Source: Acidicapsa dinghuensis
GTDB taxonomy: Bacteria; Acidobacteriota; Terriglobia; Terriglobales; Acidobacteriaceae
Direction: 5' to 3'
NCBI RefSeq assembly: GCF_025685685.1
Contig: NZ_JAGSYH010000007.1
Location: forward strand, 186,001 to 250,000
Length of the DNA: 64,000 nt
Below the pieces are notes generated by a model. That model made no database searches, was not told the DNA's origin, and was given only the letters and a program-made list of their open reading frames with translations. Made by a program: the position numbers and the translations under genes. Shown here in pieces: positions 9,401 to 18,336 of the stretch (position 1 is its first letter; the number at the start of each line of letters is the position of its first letter).

Positions 9401-10291
9401 GGCATGTACCTCAGCGTCAATCAGCGCTTTGGAGCCGGACTCTCGCTGCTCGCCAATTACACCTGGTCCAAGACCCTCGACAATATTCCCGATACCAATA
9501 CCGGTGCCAACGGCGGTGGCTTTGGCTACGTCGTTCCGCAGAATCCACTCAACCCCTATGCTGAGTGGTCCGTCGCCAGCTTCGATCAGGCAAGCCGTCT
9601 CAAAGCCGGCTACACTTACGATCTGCCCATCGGCACAGGACACCTGCTGAGCCTGCACAACCGGGTTCTCGACAACCTCATCGGCAACATTTCCACTGCA
9701 GGCATCGCCACCTACGCCGATGGCCTGCCGAACGCCATTACCCTCGGCACTGTTGGCTACTTCGTTTCTGTTACGCCTTCTGGAGTTAATGGCTGCATCA
9801 CCAGCGGCTCAAACCAATTCTGCACCGCCAACGCTCTGCCAGCCGGATATACACTGCGCCCCAATATCGTTCCAGGCGTACCGCTGATCAACAAGAACTG
9901 GAAGAAGAACGCGCTCAACTCCAACTTCACACCTTACCTCAACACCGCAGCGTTTTCAGTCCCAGGCTCGCTCAGTAATCCTCAACTGGGTAACGCACCG
10001 CGTCTGCTTGCCAACGCGCGCTCCCCACGCGAAGCCCTGTTCGATATGCATTTCACCAAAGGATTTAAATTTGGTGAGCGCTATGATCTTAAGATCAACA
10101 GCACCTTTATCAATGTCTTCAATCACCCCGTCTACTACGGCGTGAACCATTCGCTGCTGAGTTCAAACACGGTTTCGAATGTAACCGGAACCGTTAAACC
10201 GGTGACTACTGCGAGCTTCGGTGAGTTCAACCAGTCCCAGACTGCCGGCATGTCCCGCGTTATCCAGGTAGGCGGCGAATTCACCTTCTAA
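6446..10291 (+). CDS. TonB-dependent transporter, Oar-like, with N-terminal carboxypeptidase-regulatory-like domain
   Basis: A 1281-residue outer-membrane receptor. The ATG follows an AGGAGG Shine-Dalgarno at 6437-6442. After a signal sequence ending near SACAQT (about residue 51) comes a carboxypeptidase-regulatory-like beta domain (GAIGGSVRDNSGSVISGAEVEV, roughly 55-135). A plug domain follows (VENLPYPERSSLEASLLVPGV; VVDGSDVTQPS), then a long beta-barrel that ends in Phe (VGGEFTF). This family is strongly expanded in Acidobacteriota and imports large substrates such as oligosaccharides using TonB energy. The neighbouring GH92 mannosidase and the sugar-type regulator suggest a mannose-containing glycan, which is inference. 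A strong hairpin closes the transcript. Confidence 0.93.
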   Translation: MQLSKQYESAQQNFLRSFCIRLSAHMTFIFPWALRATAAAALVSAVSACAQTGQGAIGGSVRDNSGSVISGAEVEVLSGATGVKQTTTTNQNGLFQIQSLNPGLYTVIVQKDGFERATAESVNVSGVGTTPIDITLTIGAVSHTVTVNADADLLTKTESNVTTTVDHAIVENLPYPERSSLEASLLVPGVVGDPLQPGGISTENPNAYTSYVTPGAGIVVGGAPPGTSSIVVDGSDVTQPSLARTGVNLSGHEVQETTVIVTGLSAKYGRTGGGVIVQSSAAGTNQYHGAITYSHTDPYFNAFPDGNTAPSALHENYYGFYAGGPVWVPKIYPHKDRTFFFVGVEPARLQNAFGFRGIFPTPDELAGHLQNSLTLLNQSILKSSGYAAALAAPRIGSINYQSTINANGFPDGPYDTSQIRAIANNDVSAQLAQNPFAQFVLSQFPTPNNPGPYIKFDNPQATPQNDGTNATYQRGVLNTDNRYSIRIDQHFNNNDRLFARYTVIPVSAARFFAVDQSNPLTIVPTDSASTHDIALGYTHTFSSSIVNSFHYSFMRVNQQRLAPPSTRNKDYAAAYGLTPASFGYGFPSLGNLNANGVSYTMQMGLSTAAIQVDQNFIAGDDLTWTHGNHLFQFGGEVRWMQSNQYDLGGATGGRYSFSAGQTNNGSTGGAPLATFILGTISSFSNTPVEIPGYYRWRYYAGYFQDDWRILSNLTINAGLRYELETPRMEKFNNQAYVGLNIPGNLNGLATTAAFCFSGACGNPKTLWPINYMGFEPRIGVAYSPTLKTSVRAAYTLQRLPLTGYENIPDPDFNVASQAVGNQSGGVTANSTVNYITNPVGPLTSAYTALNGNRGPILYSNGLAPVFVEHSSKVPYTQSWNLTLQYQPATRTILQASYNGAKGTHLVGPFGGAGTAIALNVPDLSTIVNAIQTHQNLGRNFPNPWGITQNGSLVSETGLQALNPYQNFFNQSLNYMYPRGGTMEYNGMYLSVNQRFGAGLSLLANYTWSKTLDNIPDTNTGANGGGFGYVVPQNPLNPYAEWSVASFDQASRLKAGYTYDLPIGTGHLLSLHNRVLDNLIGNISTAGIATYADGLPNAITLGTVGYFVSVTPSGVNGCITSGSNQFCTANALPAGYTLRPNIVPGVPLINKNWKKNALNSNFTPYLNTAAFSVPGSLSNPQLGNAPRLLANARSPREALFDMHFTKGFKFGERYDLKINSTFINVFNHPVYYGVNHSLLSSNTVSNVTGTVKPVTTASFGEFNQSQTAGMSRVIQVGGEFTF

Positions 10292-10297
10292 ACGAAA

Positions 10298-10330
10298 AGC
10301 GGATGCGGATCACCTCGATCCGCATCCGCT
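10298..10330 (+). terminator. Strong hairpin after the TonB transporter gene
   Basis: A perfect 14-bp stem, AGCGGATGCGGATC paired with its complement, around a 5-base loop (10312-10316), beginning 6 bp after the stop codon. No T-run follows, so it may act as an mRNA 3'-end stabiliser as much as an intrinsic terminator. Confidence 0.65.
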
Positions 10331-10409
10331 CCAGCAATATCCCTGTAACAGCCTGCCTACTATCGTAAGAGTGTGGATCATTGCATAGAGTGAGGACATA
10401 TTACGGTAG

Positions 10410-12695
10410 ATGAAGCAGATTAAGAGAGCCCCCTACTCGATAGTTGCCAGTAAAGCTGTATTGCTATTTGCGTTCATCGTCAGCACAGTTGGCATCTTCG
10501 TCGGCCCAGCAATTCCATACGCAGCAGCAGAGCGCCCATCCGATCCATTTTCCATGGTCGATCCCCGCATCGGAACGGCTCATGAAGGACAGACCTATCC
10601 GGTTGTCGGCGTTCCCTTTGGTATGACCGGCTGGACCCCCGAGACACGCAGCACAGAAGCCAAGTGCATTGCTCCCTACTACTACAACGACGCAAAGATC
10701 ACTGGCTTTCGTGGCAGTCACTGGCTCAGCGGAAGCTGTACACAGGACTACGGCAGCGTGACACTCATGCCCACGGTTGGCGATCTGAAGGTCAACCCCG
10801 AGCAGCGCGCTTCACACTACCAGCATGCCTCTGAGGTCATGTCGCCTGCTTACTACTCCGTACATCTGGATGACTACAACCTCAACGTCGAACTCGCAGG
10901 CACTACTCGCGCGGGCATCATGCGCATCACTTTTCCTCGCGAAGGCCGCCGCAATCTGATCATCGAGCCGAATGCACGCGCTGGACAAGGTTTCGTTGAA
11001 GTGCGCCCGGAAGCCCGCGAAATCGTTGGCTACAATCCAGTCGTTCGCATCTATCAGGGAGCCGGGCAATCCGCAGGCTTCAATGGCTACTTCGTCATCA
11101 AGCTCCAGCAAGCGTTTCAGGAAGCCGGTACCTGGTGCGGCGATCAAACAACGAAGCACACACAACAGCAAGGGGCGGGCTGTGATCGTCTTGGCGCTTA
11201 CGTCACGCTTGCCGACAATGCGCCTCAGCGCATCCTCGTCCGCATCGGCACATCCTTCACAAGCCTTGCCGAAGCAGAACGCAATCTTTCCGCAGAGGAA
11301 CCCGGCTGGAACTTTGACGCTGTCCGCGGACGCGCCGAAGCCACCTGGCGCCAGTATCTCAGCCGCATTGAGATTGAGGGTGGAACCCCGGCGCAACGAA
11401 CCACCTTCTATACTGCGCTCTTCCATGCCTCGCTTGCTCCACGCATCGTCAGTGATACCGACGGCACTTATAACGGCTTCGCCAACGAAGGCCGCGTGCA
11501 TCACGCCGCCTCAGGCAGCGACTACTACGACGACTTTTCTCTTTGGGATACCTTCCGCGCACTCCACCCGCTGCTCACCATTCTTGATCCTCAGCGTGAC
11601 GGTCAGATGATTCAGAGTCTTGTGGACAAAGGCCGGCAAGGCGGCTTCCTTCCTATCTTCCCCACATGGAACAGCTATACCTCCGAGATGATTGGCGATC
11701 ATACTGTTGCCGTCATTTATGACGCCTATGCGAAGGGCATCCGCAACTTCGACGTTCCGGAAGCCTATCGGCTCGTTCGCCAGAATGCTTTTATCACTCC
11801 GCCTCGCGATCAATATGTAGAAGGCAAAGGCCGTCGCGCGCTGGCCTCGTACTTGCAATACGGTTACATCCCGCTCGAAGACGAAGTGCCCGACGCGTTC
11901 CATCGGCGTGAACAAGTCTCCCGTACGCTCGAGTACGCTTACGATGATTTTGTCGCTTCCCGATTCGCTTCCGCGCTCGGACACACGGATGATGCAGCGC
12001 TTCTGCTCAAGCGCTCCGCTAACTGGAGAAACGTTCTCGACCCCGAAACCCGATTCGTTCGCGGCCGCTATGCAAATGGTTCCTGGATCTCCCCATTCGA
12101 TCCCGCCAAGCCCGCAACCTATGTCACCGAGGCCAATCCCTGGCAGTACACGTTCTTCGTCCCCCAAGATGTGGATGGCCTGATTGACGCCGTCGGCGGC
12201 CGTGAAGCCTTCATCTCCAAGCTCGATGGCCTCTTCGCCAACAATCTCTACGATCAGGGCAACGAGCCCAGCCACGCCATCGCGTATCTTTACAACTTTG
12301 CCGGCGCACCCGCAAAGACGCAGCAACATGTTCGCGAGCTTCTCAACACACAATTCGGCTCTGGTCCTGACGGTCTTCCTGGTAACGACGACGCTGGCCA
12401 GATGTCCGCATGGTACGTCCTCAGTGCGATGGGCTTCTACCCAGTGTGCCCCGGCACACTCGACTACAGCATCGGCTCGCCGCTTTTTTCGCGCATCGTG
12501 ATTCATCTCACCAACGGCAAACGCTTCACGATCTCAGCACTAGACAACTCCGCCGACCACACTTACATCCAGTCGATACGTATGGACGGCCACCTGTACA
12601 AGAGCTGGAGCTTTAGTCATCTTGATATACTCCGTGGCGCCACATTGACACTCCAGATGGGAACCATCAATTCCAGCATGCAAAAGAAGGAATAA
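10410..12695 (+). CDS. GH92 family alpha-mannosidase, secreted
   Basis: A 761-residue glycoside hydrolase of family 92, calcium-dependent exo-acting alpha-mannosidases. The N-terminal family signature is FSMVDPRIGTAHEGQTYPVVGVPFG in consecutive parts. The catalytic half contains LWDTFRALHPL, GGFLPIFPTWNSYTSEMIGDH and NEPSHAIAYLYNFAG. The C-terminal signature is GNDDAGQMSAWYV followed by MGFYPV. A hydrophobic N-terminus ending near YAAAE is a Sec signal peptide, so the enzyme acts in the periplasm or outside. It sits behind the transporter terminator and probably has its own promoter at 10331-10409, where an imperfect inverted repeat (CTATCGTAA / TTACGGTAG) is seen. A second GH92 gene lies at 46660. 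Confidence 0.94.
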   Translation: MKQIKRAPYSIVASKAVLLFAFIVSTVGIFVGPAIPYAAAERPSDPFSMVDPRIGTAHEGQTYPVVGVPFGMTGWTPETRSTEAKCIAPYYYNDAKITGFRGSHWLSGSCTQDYGSVTLMPTVGDLKVNPEQRASHYQHASEVMSPAYYSVHLDDYNLNVELAGTTRAGIMRITFPREGRRNLIIEPNARAGQGFVEVRPEAREIVGYNPVVRIYQGAGQSAGFNGYFVIKLQQAFQEAGTWCGDQTTKHTQQQGAGCDRLGAYVTLADNAPQRILVRIGTSFTSLAEAERNLSAEEPGWNFDAVRGRAEATWRQYLSRIEIEGGTPAQRTTFYTALFHASLAPRIVSDTDGTYNGFANEGRVHHAASGSDYYDDFSLWDTFRALHPLLTILDPQRDGQMIQSLVDKGRQGGFLPIFPTWNSYTSEMIGDHTVAVIYDAYAKGIRNFDVPEAYRLVRQNAFITPPRDQYVEGKGRRALASYLQYGYIPLEDEVPDAFHRREQVSRTLEYAYDDFVASRFASALGHTDDAALLLKRSANWRNVLDPETRFVRGRYANGSWISPFDPAKPATYVTEANPWQYTFFVPQDVDGLIDAVGGREAFISKLDGLFANNLYDQGNEPSHAIAYLYNFAGAPAKTQQHVRELLNTQFGSGPDGLPGNDDAGQMSAWYVLSAMGFYPVCPGTLDYSIGSPLFSRIVIHLTNGKRFTISALDNSADHTYIQSIRMDGHLYKSWSFSHLDILRGATLTLQMGTINSSMQKKE

Positions 12696-12923
12696 ATCGC
12701 AGAACCTTTCTCAAATCCTGCGCTTCGCTGCTGGATTAAGGTGCGATATCGTTACTTCGGTTCTACTATCGAGAACTCCTCCGGCGTCACACTGAAAATG
12801 CCAGATGCTGTCTTGCTGAAATCGGCTCGCAGTTCAACTTCTCAATGTATTTTTCCCCCTTGACCGCTAGAATCGGTGCAGCTTTTTGTGGCTGGAATTT
12901 CTGCTCTGAAATTCGAGAGGGAT

Positions 12924-15218
12924 ATGACTCGAGAACCCGCCGGCATCGATTCGCTTATGAGGAACGTTCCGCTCCTGTTTCTCCTGCTCCTGTCGTTCAG
13001 TATTCCCTCCGATGCATCGCACGACGCATCCGGGTCATGGCCCATGATCAATCTCAATCCGGGGGCCACCCGCTACTCTCCGCTGGCCCAAATTACGCCT
13101 GCAAATGTCCAGCATCTGAAGGTTGCGTGGATCTATCACATGAAGCCTGCGCCGGTCGCAGGGGCCGAATCGGACAACGGATGGCGGCTCTCTGAAGATC
13201 AACCACTGGTTGTTGGAGACACGATGTTTGTCGTGACACCGTACAGCCGCGTGGTTGCGCTGGACCCGGCCAGCGGACGAGAAAAATGGGTCTTCGTCAT
13301 TCCTGGATCAGATCACGCATCACTGCGTGGAGCCGCATATTGGCCTGGGGACGCATCCACCGACCCCGCTCTCATTTTCGGAACGAACAATGGGCTGCTC
13401 TACTCGATCAGCGCAACTACCGGCAAGATCAACGCAGCTTTCGGCAACAACGGAGCGGTCAATCTACGTACGCCTGAAGTCATGGGTACAAACATAGGCG
13501 CGCTCTACATTCTGCCCTCACCGCCGGTCATTTACAAAAATCTGGTTATCACGGGCGCGGGACCTGGCGAAGGCCACGGAGGCACGGGCGGCGGACTCGG
13601 CGCTGCTGGAGATACGCGCGCGTGGGACATCCATACCGGAAAGCTCGTATGGACGTTCCACGCGGTGCCACGCCCAGGCGAGACAGGCCATGACACATGG
13701 GGCGGTGATAGCTGGAAAGATCGCTCGGGCGTGAACGTATGGGGGTACATGACCGTCGACCAGCAACGGGGCATCCTCTACATGCCCTTTGGGGCCCCGA
13801 ACTACGACCGCGTCGGCGTAGATCGGCCCGGCGACAATCTATTCGGCACCTCGGTGGTCGCCGCGGACGCTGCCACAGGAAAGCTGCTTTGGTACTTCCA
13901 GGCCGTTCACCACGACATATGGGACTACGACACGGAAACGCCTCCGACTCTCATCGATGTCCATCGCGATGGCAAGACGATCCCCGCGGTAGTCATTGTC
14001 AACAAGACCGGGCTTCTATTTGTGCTTGATCGGCTCACGGGCAAGCCGCTGTTTCCGGTCGTCGAGAAGCCAGTGCCTCCCAGTGACGTTCCGGGCGAGC
14101 ATGCCTCTCCTACGCAACCCTTTCCCGTAAAACCCGAACCGCTCGCGCCAATGAAGGTGGAGCTGTACCATGACCTGCCGGATCACGCGGCATGGTGCAA
14201 GGCTTATGTGGACGACAATCACATGCTGCTGGCGCAGCAGCCTTACACTCCTCCGGCATTCAATCGCTATACGCTCAACATGCCCGGAACACACGGCGGC
14301 GTGAATTACTCCGGCGGAGCGTTCGACCCCACGCTCGGACTCTTCGTGGTGAATGTCAACAATCTCGGCCAACCGGTGCGCATCGTGCCGGAAAAGGGCG
14401 GAGGATACAGCAATTCAGGCCAGTTTGCAGGATATGCGCGTTTCTGGGATCCCGAGAAGCGCCTTCCGTGCACAGAGCCACCCTGGGGACAGCTCGTGGC
14501 GGTCGACGTGAATAATGGCACGATTGCCTGGCGATCGACTCTGGGCGTTACCGACAGTTTTCCCGCCGGAAAACAGCTCACCGGGCGTCCCGGCCTGGGA
14601 GGGCCCATCCTCACCGCAGGCGGCCTGACATTTATCGGCGCCACAGATGACGCACGTTTCCGCGCATTCGATACAAAAACCGGAAAGGAACTCTGGACCT
14701 TTCATCTGCCTGCATCCGCTGAATCTATCCCCATCACTTACACCGACCAGCACGAAACTCAGTACGTGGCAGTTGTCGCAACCGGCGGAGGTTTGCTGCG
14801 AGCGCCTCTGCTCAGTGATGAGCTCATCGCATTCAAGCTCGATGACGGTGCGAGCGGTGGGCCAAACGTCGTTCAGGCAAGCCCGAATCCCACGGTATCT
14901 CAACCATCGCCCGTAATATTCTCTGCAACGCCGGTGAAGCAGGACCCCAGATGGAAAGCGCTGATAAGCCAGCAGGCCGCTTTGCTGCCCGCGGGATCAG
15001 GACGCGATGTCACCATCCGCGCCTGCTCTACTTGCCATGGCCTCGACATCTTGAGCAATCAGCACCTGAGCACGCAGGAATGGTCCGGCGTTGTGCAGAC
15101 CATGTCCGCAAAAGGCGCTGCAGCCAGCCCTGCGGAGTTGAAGCTCATCCAGTCTTATCTTGCCAAAGCATTTCCTCGCCCAGCCGGTAAAAGTCCAGGC
15201 GGTCAAAGTCCAAATTGA
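12924..15218 (+). CDS. PQQ-dependent (quinoprotein glucose dehydrogenase-like) dehydrogenase with C-terminal cytochrome c domain
   Basis: A periplasmic quinoprotein of about 764 residues. The eight-bladed PQQ propeller is visible from repeated ALDPASGREKW-type blades and from the GCD-like stretch IPAVVIVNKTGLLFVLDRLTG followed by EKPVPPSDVPGEH. Near the C-terminus a haem motif CSTCHG begins a short cytochrome c domain, so electrons from sugar or alcohol oxidation can leave through an internal haem. The frame is open from 12876, but a signal peptide (MRNVPLLFLLLLSFSIPSDA) begins at 12957. I chose the ATG at 12924 because GAGAGGG precedes it, although the spacing is short; 12957 is the alternative. 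The downstream ThuA-like gene is close-coupled. Substrate unknown. Confidence 0.88.
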   Translation: MTREPAGIDSLMRNVPLLFLLLLSFSIPSDASHDASGSWPMINLNPGATRYSPLAQITPANVQHLKVAWIYHMKPAPVAGAESDNGWRLSEDQPLVVGDTMFVVTPYSRVVALDPASGREKWVFVIPGSDHASLRGAAYWPGDASTDPALIFGTNNGLLYSISATTGKINAAFGNNGAVNLRTPEVMGTNIGALYILPSPPVIYKNLVITGAGPGEGHGGTGGGLGAAGDTRAWDIHTGKLVWTFHAVPRPGETGHDTWGGDSWKDRSGVNVWGYMTVDQQRGILYMPFGAPNYDRVGVDRPGDNLFGTSVVAADAATGKLLWYFQAVHHDIWDYDTETPPTLIDVHRDGKTIPAVVIVNKTGLLFVLDRLTGKPLFPVVEKPVPPSDVPGEHASPTQPFPVKPEPLAPMKVELYHDLPDHAAWCKAYVDDNHMLLAQQPYTPPAFNRYTLNMPGTHGGVNYSGGAFDPTLGLFVVNVNNLGQPVRIVPEKGGGYSNSGQFAGYARFWDPEKRLPCTEPPWGQLVAVDVNNGTIAWRSTLGVTDSFPAGKQLTGRPGLGGPILTAGGLTFIGATDDARFRAFDTKTGKELWTFHLPASAESIPITYTDQHETQYVAVVATGGGLLRAPLLSDELIAFKLDDGASGGPNVVQASPNPTVSQPSPVIFSATPVKQDPRWKALISQQAALLPAGSGRDVTIRACSTCHGLDILSNQHLSTQEWSGVVQTMSAKGAAASPAELKLIQSYLAKAFPRPAGKSPGGQSPN

Positions 15219-15322
15219 AATTCCTCAACCCTATCCCCCATGTGAAGGATGGCAAAACATTGAGAACACAATCAGGTTTGCAGCAGAAGTTCTCGTGGAT
15301 ACAGCACCGGGCGGCGCGCCGC

Positions 15323-16198
15323 ATGCTTTACGCGCTTCCCGCTCTCGTTCTTCTTGCAGCCGCATCGCTCCTGCCGCTGCAAGCCGCAGCACAGTCTCAG
15401 GCCTCACAAGGACCCCAGACTCCCAAGCCATGGGGCCAGAATGCAAACGGTATGCACATCTACATCTGGGCAGGACTGAAATCCCATCTTGTGGGTCAGC
15501 ATGACTATCCACAGTTTCTGGCTGACTGGAGCAAGTTGCTGACAGAGCATGGCGCGGTGGTTGACGGTGCTCTGCATGCGCCCACCGCTGCTGACCTTGA
15601 GCACACCGATGTGGTCATTATTTACAAGGGTGACGCAGGGTACCTCAGCGATACGGAAAAGTCTGCTCTGGAAGATTACGTCAAACGTGGCGGAGGGCTG
15701 GTTAGCCTGCATGATTCGCTCTGCGGCCCGGACCCGGCTTACTTTGCCACTCTGGTCGGGGGAGCGAAGAAGCACGGTGAGGTCAATTACACTCTCGGGG
15801 CACCGATCCCGTACACCATCGTGGATTCTGCCGATCCGATTATGAAAGGCATGTCGAATTTCACCATCTTCGACGAAGCCTTTTACAGCATGACCTGGGC
15901 GCACGACCCCGGTGTCCACGTACTCGCTACCGCCGTTATCCCCGGAACTCCGAGCGCGGGCTCCCACAAAGGTGAAGTGGTCCCGCAGATCTGGACGTAT
16001 GAACATGCGGTCGCCAGCGGGAAATCCGCACGCGCCTTTGTGTGGATGCAGGGACACGAGTATGCCAACTTCGACAATTACCAGATTCAGCAGATGCTCC
16101 TGCGCGGCATCGCGTGGGCGGCGCAAAAGCCTGTAGACGCTCTTGTCGATTACGTGCCGCCGCCTTCAGATCATCCCCTGCCAGGCGCACCGCGATAG
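15323..16198 (+). CDS. ThuA-like (trehalose utilization/GATase-like fold) domain protein, exported
   Basis: A ThuA-domain protein: LLTEHGAVVDGA, DVVIIYKGDAGYLS, LEDYVKRGGGLVSLHDSL and the C-terminal FVWMQGHEYANF...LLRGIAWAA are characteristic. The frame is open from a TTG at 15215 whose bases overlap the stop of the quinoprotein gene. A clear signal peptide (MLYALPALVLLAAASLLPLQAAAQ) begins only at the ATG at 15323, which I prefer; translation from the TTG would add 36 residues in front of it. ThuA-like proteins are linked to disaccharide metabolism but lack a settled enzymatic role. Coupling to a PQQ dehydrogenase suggests a part in periplasmic handling of oxidised sugars. Confidence 0.85.
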   Translation: MLYALPALVLLAAASLLPLQAAAQSQASQGPQTPKPWGQNANGMHIYIWAGLKSHLVGQHDYPQFLADWSKLLTEHGAVVDGALHAPTAADLEHTDVVIIYKGDAGYLSDTEKSALEDYVKRGGGLVSLHDSLCGPDPAYFATLVGGAKKHGEVNYTLGAPIPYTIVDSADPIMKGMSNFTIFDEAFYSMTWAHDPGVHVLATAVIPGTPSAGSHKGEVVPQIWTYEHAVASGKSARAFVWMQGHEYANFDNYQIQQMLLRGIAWAAQKPVDALVDYVPPPSDHPLPGAPR

Positions 16199-16237
16199 CG
16201 TCTCTGAAAGGCGATGAGCTCAGACTCCTGATCCTTT

Positions 16238-16993
16238 TTAACGCGCCGTCCAGCCGCCGTCGATCAGAATGTCGGTTCCCGTAATGAAGCCCGCAGCTTC
16301 GGAGCACAGGTAGCAGGCGAGTGCACCAATCTCCTCTACCTTGCCCCACCGCGCAACGGGTACGTTGGCCATGAACTGCGCGTACTGTTCAGGGTTGTTC
16401 ATCACTGCGAGATTCATATCGGTACCGATTGGTCCCGGGCTGATACCGTTGACTGTAATTCCCTCTGTAGCCAACTCCAACGAGAGCGCTCGCGTGAGCC
16501 CCAGCAATGCGGCCTTCGCTGAGCTGTAAGCTGTACGCCCTGGGAGCGATATATGGCTCATGATCGATGTCATGTTGAGAATGCGGCCATAGCCGGTACC
16601 TTTCATTCCTGGAACCAATGCCCGGCACATGAGAAACGTCGAGATCAGGCTTGCATCGAGCACGCTGCGGAACTCCTCCAACGTGTAATCCACCAGATTT
16701 TTCCGTATGTTGATTCCAGCGTTGTTGATCAGAATTTGCGGATTGCCAAATCGCGTCTTGATCTCTTCGGCCACCCTCGCGACATCGTCCTCGCGAGTCA
16801 CGTCAGCGACAAACACATCGGCCACCGCTCCCTTCGCGGCGATCTCGTCGCGCACCTGCTCCAGACGCGCACGGTCGCGCGCCACCAGGGCGATCTCCGC
16901 TCCAGCATCGGCGAGCGCCTTCGCCATCGCCTCACCCAACCCTCGGCTCCCTCCGGTAATGACAGCAGTACGCCCTTTCAGATTGATTTCCAT
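16238..16993 (-). CDS. SDR family oxidoreductase (FabG-like fold)
   Basis: A 251-residue classical SDR with GGSRGLG (residues 14-20), NNAG (90-93), catalytic Ser143 and the YSSAK site (Tyr156, Lys160), ending in the usual GTDILIDGGWTA. The frame extends to a GTG at 17011, but the ATG at 16993 is preceded by GAGGAG at good distance and matches family starts. It is the last gene of a minus-strand unit (cytochrome c, PQQ dehydrogenase, MFS transporter, SDR), about 50 bp behind the transporter. A sugar- or polyol-derived substrate imported by that transporter is likely, but the specific reaction cannot be read from sequence. Confidence 0.92.
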   Translation of the reverse strand: MEINLKGRTAVITGGSRGLGEAMAKALADAGAEIALVARDRARLEQVRDEIAAKGAVADVFVADVTREDDVARVAEEIKTRFGNPQILINNAGINIRKNLVDYTLEEFRSVLDASLISTFLMCRALVPGMKGTGYGRILNMTSIMSHISLPGRTAYSSAKAALLGLTRALSLELATEGITVNGISPGPIGTDMNLAVMNNPEQYAQFMANVPVARWGKVEEIGALACYLCSEAAGFITGTDILIDGGWTAR

Positions 16994-17046
16994 CGATTCG
17001 CTTCTCCTCACGCTCTCGGTTTCGCTCTCTCAGTTCACTGCTGATC

Positions 17047-18336
17047 TTACAAAGGCGCAGGGCTCGAACTGGCTGCCGGCACTGAGCCCAGTCGGCGCTC
17101 CCTATCACGCGCTGCCGATTCCGGATCAAGATACAGCCAGCATGCCGCGGAGACAGCCGACGCCCCCACCATGGAATAGATCAGCAGATTCCATCCCCCA
17201 AGCCCTGTACCAACGTGCTGCAGAATGACTCCGCCAACAACGGGCGCAATGAATCCACCCAGGTTTCCCAGCATATTCATCGCAGCCGCAACGGTGGCTG
17301 TATAAGCTCCGCCGATCTCCACACAAGTGTCCCACGAAATCGGCATCGTCAAATCGCTGGAGAAGCTGGCCAGACCCATCACCACCATTGCCGGCACTAC
17401 CGCATGAATCCGTGTACATGTAAAGAGCAGAATACCTGTCGCGAGAAAGCCGCCGAATGCAATTGCGCGCCTTGGCAGCCGCCGCGAAGACAGGCCTGCC
17501 GTCAGCGAGCCGAATCCACCGAACAGGAGTGGCAGCACGGCAAGCGCAGCCGCACGCTCCGGCGACTGTCCCCGTCCCTCGCGCAGATAGGTTGGCAGCC
17601 ACGTAATGTAGAAATACCAGACATACGAAAAGCAAAAATATTGAAGGAGGAGCACGGCAACCTGCCTCGTCAGCAGCAACGAAATCCAGCTTTGCTCAGC
17701 TCTATGTGTCGTAAGTGTTCGTGAATCTTGTAGCACTTCCCTTTCCGCCGCGTTCACCCCAGGATGATATGCCGGATCATCCCTGAACCATATGAGGAAC
17801 ACGACGCACCACACCAGACCCAATAATGCGAAGCCAACAAAGGCTCGCCGCCAGCCGAACCATGTAATGCACAGAAGCGTCAGTGGTGGTGTTGCCGCGC
17901 CTCCCCAGCGCGTGCATGCCCACATCAGGGATTGTGCGGTCACTCGCTCACGCGACGGCAACCACGCGCTCAGCATACGTGTCAGGTTTGGAAAGCATCC
18001 CGCCTCGCCAGCTCCAAACAGGAACCGGATCGCCACCATCGAAGTGACATTCCATGCTGCGCCGGTCAGCGCCGTAAACGCAGACCACGCCAGCACGATC
18101 TGCGTCAGCGTTCGCCGCACACCGAGCCGATCACCCAGCAGCCCCATGGGAATCTCGAAGAGCGCATAGGCCAATCCAAACGCGCCGAAGACCAGACCCA
18201 TTTGCTGCTTTGAGAGATGCAGATCATGGGAGATTGGCCCGGCCGCGCCTGAGATTGCCACGCGCTGGACATAAGACAGCACCGCGAGTCCAATCGCGAG
18301 AACGACGACTCCATAGCGTGTACGACTGGGCTTCAT
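17047..18336 (-). CDS. MFS transporter, anion:cation symporter (ACS) family, hexuronate/aldonate type
   Basis: A 429-residue inner-membrane carrier with about 12 hydrophobic segments. ACS-family marks are YVQRVAISGAAGPI in the first loop, LGDRLGVRRTL between helices 2 and 3, and RFLFGAGEAGCFPN. The ExuT/GudP branch of this family imports hexuronates, glucarate and similar sugar acids by proton symport. Its ATG overlaps the stop of the PQQ dehydrogenase gene by 4 bp. A consistent reading is that aldonates or uronates made by periplasmic oxidation are imported here and passed to the SDR and to UxuA. The substrate is inferred from family and context. Confidence 0.9.
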   Translation of the reverse strand: MKPSRTRYGVVVLAIGLAVLSYVQRVAISGAAGPISHDLHLSKQQMGLVFGAFGLAYALFEIPMGLLGDRLGVRRTLTQIVLAWSAFTALTGAAWNVTSMVAIRFLFGAGEAGCFPNLTRMLSAWLPSRERVTAQSLMWACTRWGGAATPPLTLLCITWFGWRRAFVGFALLGLVWCVVFLIWFRDDPAYHPGVNAAEREVLQDSRTLTTHRAEQSWISLLLTRQVAVLLLQYFCFSYVWYFYITWLPTYLREGRGQSPERAAALAVLPLLFGGFGSLTAGLSSRRLPRRAIAFGGFLATGILLFTCTRIHAVVPAMVVMGLASFSSDLTMPISWDTCVEIGGAYTATVAAAMNMLGNLGGFIAPVVGGVILQHVGTGLGGWNLLIYSMVGASAVSAACWLYLDPESAARDRERRLGSVPAASSSPAPL

